Below are positions 16,266-24,457 of a stretch of 42,070 nucleotides of DNA, in pieces (position 1 is the first letter of the stretch; each line of letters opens with the position of its first letter). This stretch comes from Wenzhouxiangella sp. (GTDB lineage: Bacteria > Pseudomonadota > Gammaproteobacteria > Xanthomonadales > Wenzhouxiangellaceae): the NCBI GenBank assembly GCA_007118895.1, contig SKQS01000026.1, positions 1 to 42,070 of the forward strand, written 5' to 3'. Both the position numbers and the translations under genes were made by a program. Under the pieces are notes generated by a model. It worked only from the letters and a program-made list of their open reading frames with translations, was not told the origin of the DNA and made no database searches.

Positions 16266-17131
16266 GAGCATCCTGGCAACAATCAGCCGGCGGTAATGCC
16301 ATGGCCATGGCGGTGGCCTCGGCGATTGCTGTGCATGCCGCGCTCATCGGCCTGGTGCATTTCGATGTGCTCAAGCCGCGCAGCGATCGCATGCCACCCA
16401 GCCTTGATGTCATCCTGGTCGATTGGGCCACCGAAAAACCGCCCGATGAGGCCGATTTCCTGGCCCAGGCGACTCAGCGCGGTGGCGGCGAGAACCCGGA
16501 GCGGGAGCGTCCGGCCGAGGCCATGCCGCTGATCGAGGAAATGCCGGTCGAGGCACCAGAGCCTCAGCCCGAGGTGGCCGGTCCTGCCGAGCCCACCGAG
16601 CTGGCCAGTGAACTGATCGCGGTGCGCGAGCGTGACGCGCCGGCTCCTGAAACCCGTGAGGAAGCCGAGCCAAGTCTTCAACAGCGCGATGCGCGACAGC
16701 TGATCGAGCAGTCGCTGGCGATGGCCCGGCGAAACCCGGACCTGGTGGCCGAAACTCGCGACTTTCCAGAACAGCCTCGCCGACGGTTCGTTTCTGCCAA
16801 TACCCGCGAACACCTGTATGCCGGTTACATGAGGGCCTGGGTATCCAAGGTCGAGCGCGTTGGCAACCTGAACTACCCGGAGCAGGCCCGGCGCCAGAAC
16901 ATCGAGGGCTCGCTGGTGCTCAGCGTCGATGTCCTGCCCGATGGCAGCGTCGGACAGATCAACGTGCTGCGCTCCTCAGGCCATGCGCTGCTTGACGAGG
17001 CGGCGGTGCGGATCGTCCGCCTGTCGTCGCCGTTTGCACCGCTGCCGGAGGATATCCTGGCCGAGACCGATATCCTGACCATCACCCGCACCTGGCAATT
17101 TTCTGCCAGTCGGGGGCTTGGGAGCCACTGA
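16262..17131 (+). CDS. TonB-family energy transducer-like protein
   Basis: A 289-residue protein with an N-terminal membrane anchor (about residues 14-35, ending LVHFDVLKPRSDRMPPSLDV), a Pro/Glu-rich periplasmic spacer (about 60-150), and a C-terminal TonB domain (about 195-285) with YPEQARRQNIEGSLVLSVDV and SSGHALLDEAAVRIVRLSSPF. It corresponds in position to tonB3 of Pseudomonas, which is linked to pilus assembly and twitching. No exbB, exbD or TonB-dependent receptor is nearby. The GTG start at 16262 is supported by the four-base overlap with gshB. The TonB domain is clear; a role in pilus function is inferred from context only. Confidence 0.85.
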   Translation: MRASWQQSAGGNAMAMAVASAIAVHAALIGLVHFDVLKPRSDRMPPSLDVILVDWATEKPPDEADFLAQATQRGGGENPERERPAEAMPLIEEMPVEAPEPQPEVAGPAEPTELASELIAVRERDAPAPETREEAEPSLQQRDARQLIEQSLAMARRNPDLVAETRDFPEQPRRRFVSANTREHLYAGYMRAWVSKVERVGNLNYPEQARRQNIEGSLVLSVDVLPDGSVGQINVLRSSGHALLDEAAVRIVRLSSPFAPLPEDILAETDILTITRTWQFSASRGLGSH

Positions 17132-17169
17132 TTGACCGTGGTCTGGCGACGGTCTGCTACCATAAGACC

Positions 17170-17724
17170 ATGAGCTACCTGGAGCAGCAATTCCTGATCG
17201 CGATGCCGGCGCTGGCCGACCCCAATTTCAACCATGGGGTAACCCTGCTATGTCAGCACAACGCCGAGGGCGCGCTGGGTATTACCATCAATCGCCTGTC
17301 GGAATTCACCCTGGGAGACCTGTTCGAGCAGCTCGATATCGAGTGCGAGGATGAGGCAGTCGGCGCCCTGCCGGTTTTCGAAGGCGGGCCGGTACATCGC
17401 GAGCGCGGTTTCGTCCTGCACAGTCCGGACCGGCAGTGGGAATCGACCGTGGCGGTCGGCCCCGACATCATGATCACCACCTCGCGCGATGTGTTGCAGG
17501 CGATTGCCTCCGGCACCGGCCCCGGCAGGTTTCTGGTTGCTCTGGGTTACGCGGGCTGGGGCGCCGGGCAGCTCGAGGACGAGCTGAAGGAGAATGCCTG
17601 GCTCAACACCATGGCCGATGCCAGCATCATTTTCGACTCGCCGGTGGATTCGCGCTGGCAGGACGCTGTGGCACGCCTGGGAATCGACTCGGCCAGTCTG
17701 CAGCCCGTCGGTGGCCATGCCTGA
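17170..17724 (+). CDS. YqgE/AlgH family protein (DUF179)
   Basis: A 184-residue soluble protein of the UPF0301 family. Diagnostic stretches are QQFLIAMPALADPNFNHGV, the GALGITINRL segment, FEGGPVHRERGFVLH, and the ALGYAGWGAGQLEDELKENAW block. Biochemical function is not known; the Pseudomonas member was once named algH for a link to alginate regulation. It stands between the tonB-like gene and ruvX, overlapping ruvX by eight bases, a conserved pairing across proteobacteria. Confidence 0.95.
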   Translation: MSYLEQQFLIAMPALADPNFNHGVTLLCQHNAEGALGITINRLSEFTLGDLFEQLDIECEDEAVGALPVFEGGPVHRERGFVLHSPDRQWESTVAVGPDIMITTSRDVLQAIASGTGPGRFLVALGYAGWGAGQLEDELKENAWLNTMADASIIFDSPVDSRWQDAVARLGIDSASLQPVGGHA

Positions 17725-18157
17725 GGGGCCGGCAGGCCCCGTTCTTGGAATCGACTACGGTACCCGGACCATTGGTCTGGCGCTAGGTCATCCCCTGTTG
17801 GGCACGGCGCGACCGCTTGAGCCGCTGCGCCAGCGGTCCGGAACCCCGCCGGTATCCGCTCTGGATGCGGTGCTCGAACACTGGCGGCCGGCCTGCATCG
17901 TCATTGGCCTGCCGCTTGATTCCGATGGCGGTGACACGGCGATGAGCCGTCTGATTCGCGAGTTCGCCGATGAACTCCGGAGTCGTCATCCGGACATTCA
18001 GCTGGAGCTGCACGATGAACGCCTGAGTTCGGTAGCTGCCGGCGAGCGATTCGCCGACTCCCGTGCGGCCGGTCAGAGCCGCCGCAAGGACAAGCGGCTG
18101 CTCGATAGCCTGGCTGCCGCCGTGATTGTCGAATCATGGATGTCGAATCGTGGATGA
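17717..18157 (+). CDS. ruvX: Putative pre-16S rRNA nuclease YqgF/RuvX
   Basis: An RNase H-fold protein of the YqgF family, acting in 16S rRNA 5'-end maturation and possibly in Holliday junction processing. The ATG at 17717 gives 146 residues beginning MPEGPAGPVLGIDYGTRTIG, where the DYGTRT motif carries the first catalytic aspartate; later come IVIGLPLDSDGG, LHDERLSS with a catalytic acidic residue, and DKRLLDSLAAAVI. A longer frame from 17594 has no family similarity in its extra part. The eight-base overlap with yqgE supports the chosen start. The last codons lie in a small tandem repeat. Confidence 0.93.
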   Translation: MPEGPAGPVLGIDYGTRTIGLALGHPLLGTARPLEPLRQRSGTPPVSALDAVLEHWRPACIVIGLPLDSDGGDTAMSRLIREFADELRSRHPDIQLELHDERLSSVAAGERFADSRAAGQSRRKDKRLLDSLAAAVIVESWMSNRG

Positions 18158-18171
18158 GTCGAATCGGCAGT
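18128..18171 (+). repeat. Three imperfect 14-16-bp direct repeats at the ruvX 3' end
   Basis: Three copies beginning GTCGAATC start at 18128, 18142 and 18158; the first two agree at 13 of 14 positions (GTCGAATCATGGAT and GTCGAATCGTGGAT). They cover the last codons and stop of ruvX and run into the spacer before pyrB, so the C-terminus looks locally duplicated. Confidence 0.6.
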
Positions 18172-18214
18172 CGACCCTGATGCATAATCGGCCGGGGTCC
18201 ATTACGTCCTGATC

Positions 18215-19108
18215 ATGACCAGACATTTCCTCGATATTTCTTCGCTGTGCGATCGCAGTATCGACCGGCTGCTACAGCGCGCCCTGGCGCTGGCCGATGG
18301 TGCACCACCGGCCCGGCTGAGTGGTTCGGTTGGCAACCTGTTCCTGGAGCCAAGTACCCGCACCCGGGTGTCATTTGAAATGGCGGCCCGCGCGGTCGGT
18401 CTGGACGTGATCAATATCGAGCAGGATCGCTCCTCGGCAACCAAGGGCGAGAGCCTGATCGACACCGCGCGAACGCTGGTTGCCATGGGCATCGGGGTGC
18501 TGGTGATTCGGCACCCGGAGACCGGCATTGCCGCCCGGCTGGCGGCTGAACTTCCCGACAAGGTGGCGGTGATCAACGCTGGTGATGGCACCGGCGAACA
18601 CCCCAGCCAGGCGTTGCTGGACGCCGCGACACTGCTGCGCTCGGGCCTGGATTTTTCCACCGCGCGCATGGCCATGGTCGGCGACCTGCGTCATTCCCGG
18701 GTAGCCCGCTCGGGGCTGGCCCTGTTCGATCGTCTCGGGACCAGGGAACTGCGCATCGCCGGGCCCAAGGCGCTGTTGCCGGAACAGGTTCCGGCGCGTG
18801 TTCGGATCTGCCGCAGCCTGACCGAAGCAGTGACCGATGCCGACGTGATCATGATGCTGCGCATCCAGAAGGAGCGCATCGACCGTGAGCTGTGGCCTGA
18901 AAGCAGTGATTACCACGCCGAGTGGGGGCTGCGCCCGGAACACCTGACGCTGGCCGCTGCTGATTGCCGGGTGATGCACCCGGGGCCGATCAATCGCGGG
19001 GTGGAGATTGCCGATAGCGTGGCCGATGGCGATCAATCGTTGATTCTGGATCAGGTCCGCATGGGCGTTGCGGCCCGCACAGCGCTGTTCGAGTGGGTGC
19101 TGGGCTGA
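18215..19108 (+). CDS. pyrB: Aspartate carbamoyltransferase catalytic chain
   Basis: Condenses carbamoyl phosphate with aspartate in pyrimidine synthesis. Motifs include FLEPSTRTRVSFE (carbamoyl phosphate binding), GDGTGEHPSQALLDA, MVGDLRHSRVARS, MMLRIQKER and HPGPINRGVEI. At 297 residues it lacks the N-terminal extension of the Pseudomonas enzyme. No pyrR precedes it, and neither a pyrC-like gene nor pyrI follows, unlike Pseudomonas and E. coli. A CATAAT hexamer at 18183-18188 could be a -10 box, but no good -35 pairs with it. The gene ends 22 bases before the palindrome at 19131. Confidence 0.96.
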   Translation: MTRHFLDISSLCDRSIDRLLQRALALADGAPPARLSGSVGNLFLEPSTRTRVSFEMAARAVGLDVINIEQDRSSATKGESLIDTARTLVAMGIGVLVIRHPETGIAARLAAELPDKVAVINAGDGTGEHPSQALLDAATLLRSGLDFSTARMAMVGDLRHSRVARSGLALFDRLGTRELRIAGPKALLPEQVPARVRICRSLTEAVTDADVIMMLRIQKERIDRELWPESSDYHAEWGLRPEHLTLAAADCRVMHPGPINRGVEIADSVADGDQSLILDQVRMGVAARTALFEWVLG

Positions 19109-19130
19109 GCATATCTCGATCGCCAGAATG

Positions 19131-19208
19131 CACCACAGAGGCACGGAGGTCACAGAGAAAGATCAGAAAAATATTTCTCTTCTCTGTGATCTCCGTGTCT
19201 CTGTGGTG
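19131..19208. repeat. 78-bp palindromic element between pyrB and trmB
   Basis: Two 28-base arms, 19131-19158 and 19181-19208, enclose a 22-base AT-rich loop. The left arm begins CACCACAGAGGCACGGAG and the right arm is its reverse complement with only two differences, both leaving G-U pairs in a plus-strand transcript. Sequences of this CACAGAGGCAC type occur, as I recall, as dispersed palindromes in many bacteria. Here it lies between convergent genes, three bases beyond the trmB stop, so it could act as a two-way terminator. No transposase is present. Confidence 0.85.
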
Positions 19209-19211
19209 AAT

Positions 19212-19910
19212 TCAAGGGGTTACGCTACGCGATTCCCTGCGCTGGGCGAGGATGTCAAATATTTGATGGCCACGCCTGAGCCCGCGGCGTTCGAAGTGGG
19301 TCTGCGGTCGCCAGGCTGGACGGGAAACATAGGGGTCTCCGAGCAGCTTAAGCCGTTTGGCGGCTGATAGCACCTCCACCATCCATTCGGCATAGGGCGC
19401 CCAGTCGGTTGCCAGGTGCAGCAGACCGCCCGGCTTGATCCGTGCGCTTGCCAGCTCGATGAAGTCCGGCTGGATCAGCCGCCGCTTGTGGTGGCGCTTT
19501 TTCGGCCACGGGTCAGGAAAGAATATCCTTACCTCATCGAGGCTGTCGGCTACCGTCTGCCGGCTGAGTACTTCCACCGCATCGGTCATGGCTACCCGCA
19601 CGTTGGCCAATGCTTCGCTTTCCAGGCTGCGCAGCAGGCGACCGACCCCCGGTTCGTGGACCTCGATGCCGATGAAGCGCTTGTCCGGCTCGTTGGCCGC
19701 CATCCAGGCCAGTGCCTGACCATTGCCGAAGCCGATTTCCACCACCAGGGGCGCCTGGGAGTCGAAGGCATCACGCAGGTCAGTCAGATCGGAATTGACC
19801 GCGTAGCGCGGCAGCAACTCATCCAGGGCGCGGCGCTGGGCATCAGTCATTCGACCCGGTCGCCGCACGAAGCTGCGCACCCGACGCAGCCGGTCCGGAT
19901 CCGGAGTCAT
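19212..19910 (-). CDS. trmB: tRNA (guanine-N7-)-methyltransferase
   Basis: SAM-dependent enzyme forming m7G46 in tRNA. From the ATG at 19910 it has 232 residues. Visible are the family N-terminus RRVRSFVRRPGRMTDAQ, the SAM-binding VVEIGFGNGQALAWMA, FIGIEVHEPGVGRLL, the IFFPDPWPKKRHHKRRLIQ block typical of TrmB, and LHLATDWAPYAEWM. The start overlaps the thiG stop (TGATG). A longer frame from 20081 only reads across thiG and is rejected. The gene stands last in thiS-thiG-trmB, the same order as in Pseudomonas. Confidence 0.96.
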   Translation of the reverse strand: MTPDPDRLRRVRSFVRRPGRMTDAQRRALDELLPRYAVNSDLTDLRDAFDSQAPLVVEIGFGNGQALAWMAANEPDKRFIGIEVHEPGVGRLLRSLESEALANVRVAMTDAVEVLSRQTVADSLDEVRIFFPDPWPKKRHHKRRLIQPDFIELASARIKPGGLLHLATDWAPYAEWMVEVLSAAKRLKLLGDPYVSRPAWRPQTHFERRGLRRGHQIFDILAQRRESRSVTP

Positions 19911-20704
19911 CAAAAGAAGGTGCCGTCCAGCGGTGAAGAGGCCGATGCAAACCGCTTGCGGGGAATCCGGCCTGACAGGTAGGCCAGTCGGCCGGCCTCG
20001 ATGGCCAGTTTCATCGCGCGCGCCATGGATACCGGGTCGGCTGCTTCGGCGATGGCGGTATTCATCAATACGCCGTCGCAACCCAGTTCCATGGCAACGG
20101 CGGCATCGGAGGCGGTACCGACACCGGCATCGACCAGGATCGGCACTGTGGCCTCCTCGACGATGGTCAGGATGTTCCAGCGATTCTGGATCCCCAGTCC
20201 GGAGCCGATTGGCGCGGCCAGAGGCATCACTGCCACGCAGCCCATCTCTGCCAGACGGCGCGCGATGACCGGATCGTCATTGGTGTAGACCATGACATCG
20301 AAGCCGTCAGCGATCAGGATTTCCGCGGCTTTCAGCGTGGCCACCATGTCCGGGAACAGGGTTTTTTCATCGCCGAGCACCTCCAGCTTGACCAGCTTGT
20401 GGCCATCCAGCAGCTCGCGGGCCAGTCTACAGGTGCGCACCGCATCTTCCACCGTGTAGCAGCCGGCGGTGTTGGGCAGGATGGTGTAGTGCTCAGGCGG
20501 CAGAGCGTCCAGCAGGTTGGGCTCGCCGGCAGACTGGCCGATATTGGTCCGGCGGATGGCAACGGTGACGATTTCGGCGCCGGCCGCCTCGGTGGCCTTG
20601 CGGGTCTGTTCCAGATCGGCATACTTGCCGGTGCCGGTAAGCAGGCGTGACTGGTAGCGGCGACCGGCGATGATCAGCGGTCGGTCTTCGGGTAGCTTGC
20701 GCAT
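19910..20704 (-). CDS. thiG: Thiazole synthase ThiG
   Basis: Forms the thiazole phosphate of thiamine from deoxyxylulose phosphate, dehydroglycine and ThiS-thiocarboxylate. The 264 residues show a TIM barrel: [60 protein letters not shown] with the Schiff-base lysine, [15 protein letters not shown] and [20 protein letters not shown] with the phosphate-binding loop. It begins four bases after the thiS stop and shares TGATG with trmB, so the three genes are probably cotranscribed. No other thiamine genes are close. Confidence 0.97.
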   Translation of the reverse strand: MRKLPEDRPLIIAGRRYQSRLLTGTGKYADLEQTRKATEAAGAEIVTVAIRRTNIGQSAGEPNLLDALPPEHYTILPNTAGCYTVEDAVRTCRLARELLDGHKLVKLEVLGDEKTLFPDMVATLKAAEILIADGFDVMVYTNDDPVIARRLAEMGCVAVMPLAAPIGSGLGIQNRWNILTIVEEATVPILVDAGVGTASDAAVAMELGCDGVLMNTAIAEAADPVSMARAMKLAIEAGRLAYLSGRIPRKRFASASSPLDGTFF

Positions 20705-20708
20705 GTGG

Positions 20709-20909
20709 TCAACCTCCGCCGATGGCCTGGACGATCTCGATTCGATCGCCGCCGGTCAGCTGTACCTTGTCATGCTGGCTGCGCGGAACCAGCTCGCCGT
20801 TGCGTTCGACGGCGATCCGCTTGTTGCCCAGTTCCAGTTCTTCGAGCAGTGCGGCCACCGTCAGCTCGCCGCTCAGCCGCCGAGATTGTCCATTGATGAT
20901 GATTTCCAT
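20709..20909 (-). CDS. thiS: Sulfur carrier protein ThiS
   Basis: A 66-residue ubiquitin-like protein whose C-terminal glycine is adenylated and thiocarboxylated to deliver sulfur to ThiG. It starts [20 protein letters not shown], contains the [12 protein letters not shown] segment and ends VQAIGGG, the normal terminus for this protein. It lies directly upstream of thiG. The 115-base divergent gap towards the SLC13 gene shows no thiamine riboswitch motif. Confidence 0.96.
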   Translation of the reverse strand: MEIIINGQSRRLSGELTVAALLEELELGNKRIAVERNGELVPRSQHDKVQLTGGDRIEIVQAIGGG

Positions 20910-21024
20910 GCGGTGATTTTACCTTGATCCCATGCCGCGGTCTGGCTGCGCCGGTAGTATGATGACCGCATGCGACCGCTGATCGCCGGTCGTTCAACCA
21001 ACAAAGAGAACGTTTCGAATCGGC

Positions 21025-22863
21025 ATGGATGGTGGTCTGACTCTCAGTGGCGACATGATCATGGTGCTCATGCTGCTGGGGCTGACCATTATCCTGTTCG
21101 TCTTCGAGATCGTGCGCATCGACATCGCGGCGATCTGCATCATGGTGCTGATCGGGCTGCTGGGCATCCTTCCCGGCGACCAGCTGTTTACCGGCTTTGC
21201 CTCCAATGCCGTGATCTCCATCATCGCGGTGATGATCATTGGCGCCGGCCTGGATCGTACCGGGGTGATGAACGTGGTGGCCGGGTTCATCGTGCGAATC
21301 GGCGGGCGCTCGGAGTCGCGCATCATGTCCATGGTGTCATCTACCGTGGGCGTGACCTCCGGTTTCATGCAGAACACCGGCGCCACGGCGCTGTTTCTCC
21401 CGGTGGTCAGCCGGATTTCGGCGCGCCTGGATCTGCCCCTGCCCAGGCTGCTGATGCCGATGGGATTCTGCGCCATCGTCGGCGGCACCATCACCATGGT
21501 CGGCTCGTCTCCGCTGATCCTGCTCAACGACCTGATATTGACCTCCAATCGTTCACTGCCGCCAGGTGCGGAGGCGATGCGGCCCTTCGCGCTGTTCGAT
21601 GTCACCCTGGTCGGACTGGCCTTGCTGGCCGGGGCGCTGGCCTATTTTCTGTTGCTGGGCCGGTTCTTTCTGCCGCGAGTCGAAGCCAAGCGGCCGGCGG
21701 CACCCGGTCGGACCAAGAGCTACTTCGCCGAGGTCTACGGCATCGAGGGTGACGTCTATGAAATGCTGGTCACGGTCGATTCACCGCTGGTCGGCATGCG
21801 CATCGCCGAGGCTGAGAAGCTCGAAGGCGCGCCATTGATGCTGGCCATCCAGAATACCGACAAGCCCCGGCTGGCGCCGCCGGCCGACGAGATGATCTGG
21901 GTTGGCACGGTGTTGGGCGTGATGGGTACGCGCGACCAGGTGGGCGAGTTTGCCCTGGCCAACAAGCTCAGGCTGCAGCCGCGGCTGAGAACCTTCGGTG
22001 CCCTGTTCAATGCCACCCGGGCGGGGATCTCCGAGGTCGTCATCCCGCCCGGGTCCAGGCTGGTGGGTCAGAGCATCGGCGCGGCGCGGCTACGCTCGCG
22101 CTTCGGTATCTCCGTGCTGGCGGTCAACCGTCGCAACGAAATCATCACCCGGGATCTGCGCGATGTCGAGCTGCAGGTTGGTGACTGTCTGGTCAGTCAC
22201 TCGACCTGGCGCGACCTGGCCAACGTCGCCCGCGACAAGGACTTCATTGTCGCCACCGATATTCCCAAGGAAGAGCAGCGCCCGCAGAAGGTGCCGCATG
22301 CGCTGATCTTTTTCGCCCTGGCCATGTTCCTGGTGCTGTTTACCGACTTTCAGCTTTCGGTGGCTCTGCTGACCGGCGCCGTCGGGATGATTCTGACCGG
22401 CGTGTTGAGCATCGACGAGGCCTATCAGTCGGTGAGCTGGAAGACGGTGTTCCTGATGGCCAGCCTGATTCCGCTGGGTATGGCGATGGAGGTGACCGGC
22501 ACCGCGGCCTGGGTGGCTCAGACCGTGCTCGGCGTGCTCGGCGAGGTTCCGGAGCTGGGCATACAGGTGGCGCTGGCGCTGCTGGCGACGCTGTTTACCC
22601 TGGTAATGTCGAATGTCGGCGCCACCGTGCTGCTGGTTCCGATTGCGATCAACATCGCCCTGGCAACCGGCGGCAACCCGGCGGTCTATGCGCTGATCAT
22701 CGCGCTGGGCACCTCCAATGCCTTCATCCTGCCGACCCATCCGGTCAATGCCCTGATCATGGGGCCGGGTGGCTACCGGGTGATGGATTTCGTGCGCGCC
22801 GGCGGCGGCATGAGCGTGATTTACCTGGCGATCATGATCACCGCGGTCAATCTGGTGTTCTGA
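21025..22863 (+). CDS. SLC13-family permease with two RCK_C domains
   Basis: A 612-residue inner-membrane transporter of the DASS/SLC13 class. An N-terminal membrane half (about residues 10-220) contains FMQNTGATALFLPVV, the GGTITMVGSSPLILLN hairpin with the SSP variant of the SNT motif, and further helices. Two cytoplasmic TrkA-C (RCK_C) domains follow (about 245-310 and 333-405), then a second membrane half with MSNVGATVLLVPIAIN and LGTSNAFILPTHPVNALI. Substrates in this class include dicarboxylates, sulfate and other anions; the sequence does not tell which. The ATG at 21025 lacks a strong ribosome site. Its stop abuts the convergent next gene without any gap. Confidence 0.88.
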   Translation: MDGGLTLSGDMIMVLMLLGLTIILFVFEIVRIDIAAICIMVLIGLLGILPGDQLFTGFASNAVISIIAVMIIGAGLDRTGVMNVVAGFIVRIGGRSESRIMSMVSSTVGVTSGFMQNTGATALFLPVVSRISARLDLPLPRLLMPMGFCAIVGGTITMVGSSPLILLNDLILTSNRSLPPGAEAMRPFALFDVTLVGLALLAGALAYFLLLGRFFLPRVEAKRPAAPGRTKSYFAEVYGIEGDVYEMLVTVDSPLVGMRIAEAEKLEGAPLMLAIQNTDKPRLAPPADEMIWVGTVLGVMGTRDQVGEFALANKLRLQPRLRTFGALFNATRAGISEVVIPPGSRLVGQSIGAARLRSRFGISVLAVNRRNEIITRDLRDVELQVGDCLVSHSTWRDLANVARDKDFIVATDIPKEEQRPQKVPHALIFFALAMFLVLFTDFQLSVALLTGAVGMILTGVLSIDEAYQSVSWKTVFLMASLIPLGMAMEVTGTAAWVAQTVLGVLGEVPELGIQVALALLATLFTLVMSNVGATVLLVPIAINIALATGGNPAVYALIIALGTSNAFILPTHPVNALIMGPGGYRVMDFVRAGGGMSVIYLAIMITAVNLVF

Positions 22864-23703
22864 TCAGTGCAGGTAACCCTCGACAATTTCATCGTAGCGA
22901 CCGGATTCGCGCAACTCGCCCAGGGCCTGGTTGAAGCGCTCGACGATGGACTCATCCACGCTGGCCTGGCTGAACATCAGGTGGACCGGGCCGGAACCGA
23001 AGTCCAGATCCAGCGCGATAATTTCCTGGCCCCAGTTGCGCCGACGCTGTATTGCGGCGGCGACGAACGGGTCTTCGAGGAAACCGTCGATTCGGTAGTC
23101 GAGCAGGTGGGTGAAGTTGAGTTCGCCCACTGCGGCTTCGACGAATTGCTCGCTCAGCTCGGTATCGGCCTGCAGATCACGCACTTCCGTGCTGTAAACA
23201 TAACCCTGGGTAACACCTAGGCGAAATCCGTCGGCCAGCAGTTCTTCCAGTGTGCGGTTTGCATGCTGCTCCTGGTCCGATTCGAGAACGTACAGGCGAA
23301 ACTCCTCGTCACGATAGGCCTCGGAAAAGTGGGCAAACTGCTCTCTTTCCGGTGTCTGGGTGGCACCCAGCAGCAGATCAAGATCTCCGGCCTGGATCAT
23401 GCGCAGCAGCCCGGCCCAGTCGCCCTGCAGGAATTCCAGCTCGCAGCCGGCATGCTCTGCCAGCGCGACGACCAGGTCGATATCCAGCCCCTGGATGCTG
23501 CCGCCGGCACCGCTGTAGCTGTACGGCTCCCACGGATCCCAGCCGACCGTCAACTCGCAGTCAACCGGCGGCACGGCTTCGACCACCTCGGCAGGCGTAC
23601 CCTCGGGTGCTGGTTCTGCGGGCTCAGGCCGGGCGTCGGGCTCACCCTGGCAGCCAACGATCAGGAACAACGAGGCCAGCAGGCCCGGAAGCAATCGTGT
23701 CAT
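22864..23703 (-). CDS. Family 3 periplasmic substrate-binding lipoprotein
   Basis: A 279-residue protein with a lipoprotein signal (LASLFLIVGCQG, Cys about residue 18), a short Pro/Glu-rich tether, then an SBP_bac_3 domain: WDPWEPYSYSGAGGSIQGLD, LLRMIQAGDLDLLLGATQTPER, GVTQGYVYSTE, and a C-terminal ELRESGRYDEIVEGYL helix. Such proteins bind amino acids or similar polar ligands. No ABC permease or ATPase gene is near, so it either serves a distant transporter or acts as a sensor. Its stop and the SLC13 stop share the hexamer TGATCA. Confidence 0.87.
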   Translation of the reverse strand: MTRLLPGLLASLFLIVGCQGEPDARPEPAEPAPEGTPAEVVEAVPPVDCELTVGWDPWEPYSYSGAGGSIQGLDIDLVVALAEHAGCELEFLQGDWAGLLRMIQAGDLDLLLGATQTPEREQFAHFSEAYRDEEFRLYVLESDQEQHANRTLEELLADGFRLGVTQGYVYSTEVRDLQADTELSEQFVEAAVGELNFTHLLDYRIDGFLEDPFVAAAIQRRRNWGQEIIALDLDFGSGPVHLMFSQASVDESIVERFNQALGELRESGRYDEIVEGYLH

Positions 23704-23834
23704 GGCTCAGACTCCTGTTCCTGTGATTCTGCTCACCACTGTATCCAATTCAACAGCCGTCGGCAAACCGGCAGGCCATCCTGCGTCGCAGTAGGCAGGC
23801 TGGTGAATAAGGTGGGTTCAAGCAAATGGCCGGG

Positions 23835-24176
23835 TCAATCAGCGGCCAGGATCTGCCCCTGGTGTTCGCGGACCGTGATGGGCTTGAGCGCAGCGCCTCG
23901 GCAAGGACCCGAAACGCATTGCCCGGAGTCGGCCTCGAACACCGCGCCGTGATGGGCGCAGACCAGCCGACCCTGGCCGTCGGTGAGGAACCGGTTGGGC
24001 GCGAAATTCAGCGCTCGGCCCTGGTGCGGACAGACGTTGAGCCAGGCCATCGGCTGCCCCTGGCATCGGGTCAGGATCAGGTATTGTGGCGCCTGTTCGG
24101 CGCCGGTCAGGCGGGCTTCCAGGAACTGGCCTTCCTCCAGCTCATCGGCAAGGCACAGGAACGATTTTGAGGTCAT
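23835..24176 (-). CDS. Small Rieske [2Fe-2S] ferredoxin-type protein
   Basis: A 113-residue soluble protein with both halves of a Rieske cluster site: CPHQGR (NVCPHQGRALNF) and CAHHGAVF, giving the two Cys and two His ligands. It resembles the stand-alone Rieske proteins of dioxygenase systems and unassigned proteobacterial homologues. I chose the ATG at 24176 because the family begins here; the longer frame from 24281 has no family similarity. The start is only 14 bases from the divergent start of the next gene, so the promoters must overlap coding sequence. No oxygenase is nearby and the partner is unknown. Confidence 0.88.
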   Translation of the reverse strand: MTSKSFLCLADELEEGQFLEARLTGAEQAPQYLILTRCQGQPMAWLNVCPHQGRALNFAPNRFLTDGQGRLVCAHHGAVFEADSGQCVSGPCRGAALKPITVREHQGQILAAD

Positions 24177-24190
24177 CGGGTCACAGCAGT

Positions 24191-24457
24191 ATGAAAAATC
24201 CCTGGGGCACAGTCTATCAGCCGCCGACCAATCCGCTGGCGCGCGCCGCACTGGTACTGGCCGGTATTGGCGTACTGGCACTGAGCTTCGTGCTTGGCCT
24301 GTTCATCCTTGCGATCGCCATGGGTCTGGCGCTGGTTGGCCTGGTCGTGGTTCTGTTCCGGCGCTGGTTCCAGCTCGGTCGATCGCGGCCTCAGGCCGAT
24401 GACTCTCTGAAAGTGGAATATCGCGTGGTGCGACGAGAGCGCCGCGACCAGGACTGA
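24191..24457 (+). CDS. Small two-helix membrane protein, function unknown
   Basis: An 88-residue protein starting MKNPWGTVYQPPTNPLARAA. A hydrophobic region (about residues 18-52) is long enough for a hairpin of two membrane segments, followed by a basic, polar tail ending in ERRDQD. The longer frame from 24086 overlaps the divergent Rieske gene and is not favoured. It ends at the hairpin before the Mrp operon. I do not recognise the family; similar small glycine-rich membrane proteins are common in gammaproteobacteria without a known role. Confidence 0.65.
   Translation: MKNPWGTVYQPPTNPLARAALVLAGIGVLALSFVLGLFILAIAMGLALVGLVVVLFRRWFQLGRSRPQADDSLKVEYRVVRRERRDQD

Noticed and set aside
20910-21024. 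Thiamine pyrophosphate riboswitch upstream of thiS
   Set aside because: The conserved CTGAGA and ACCTGATCTGG-type elements are not present on the minus strand of this 115-base gap.
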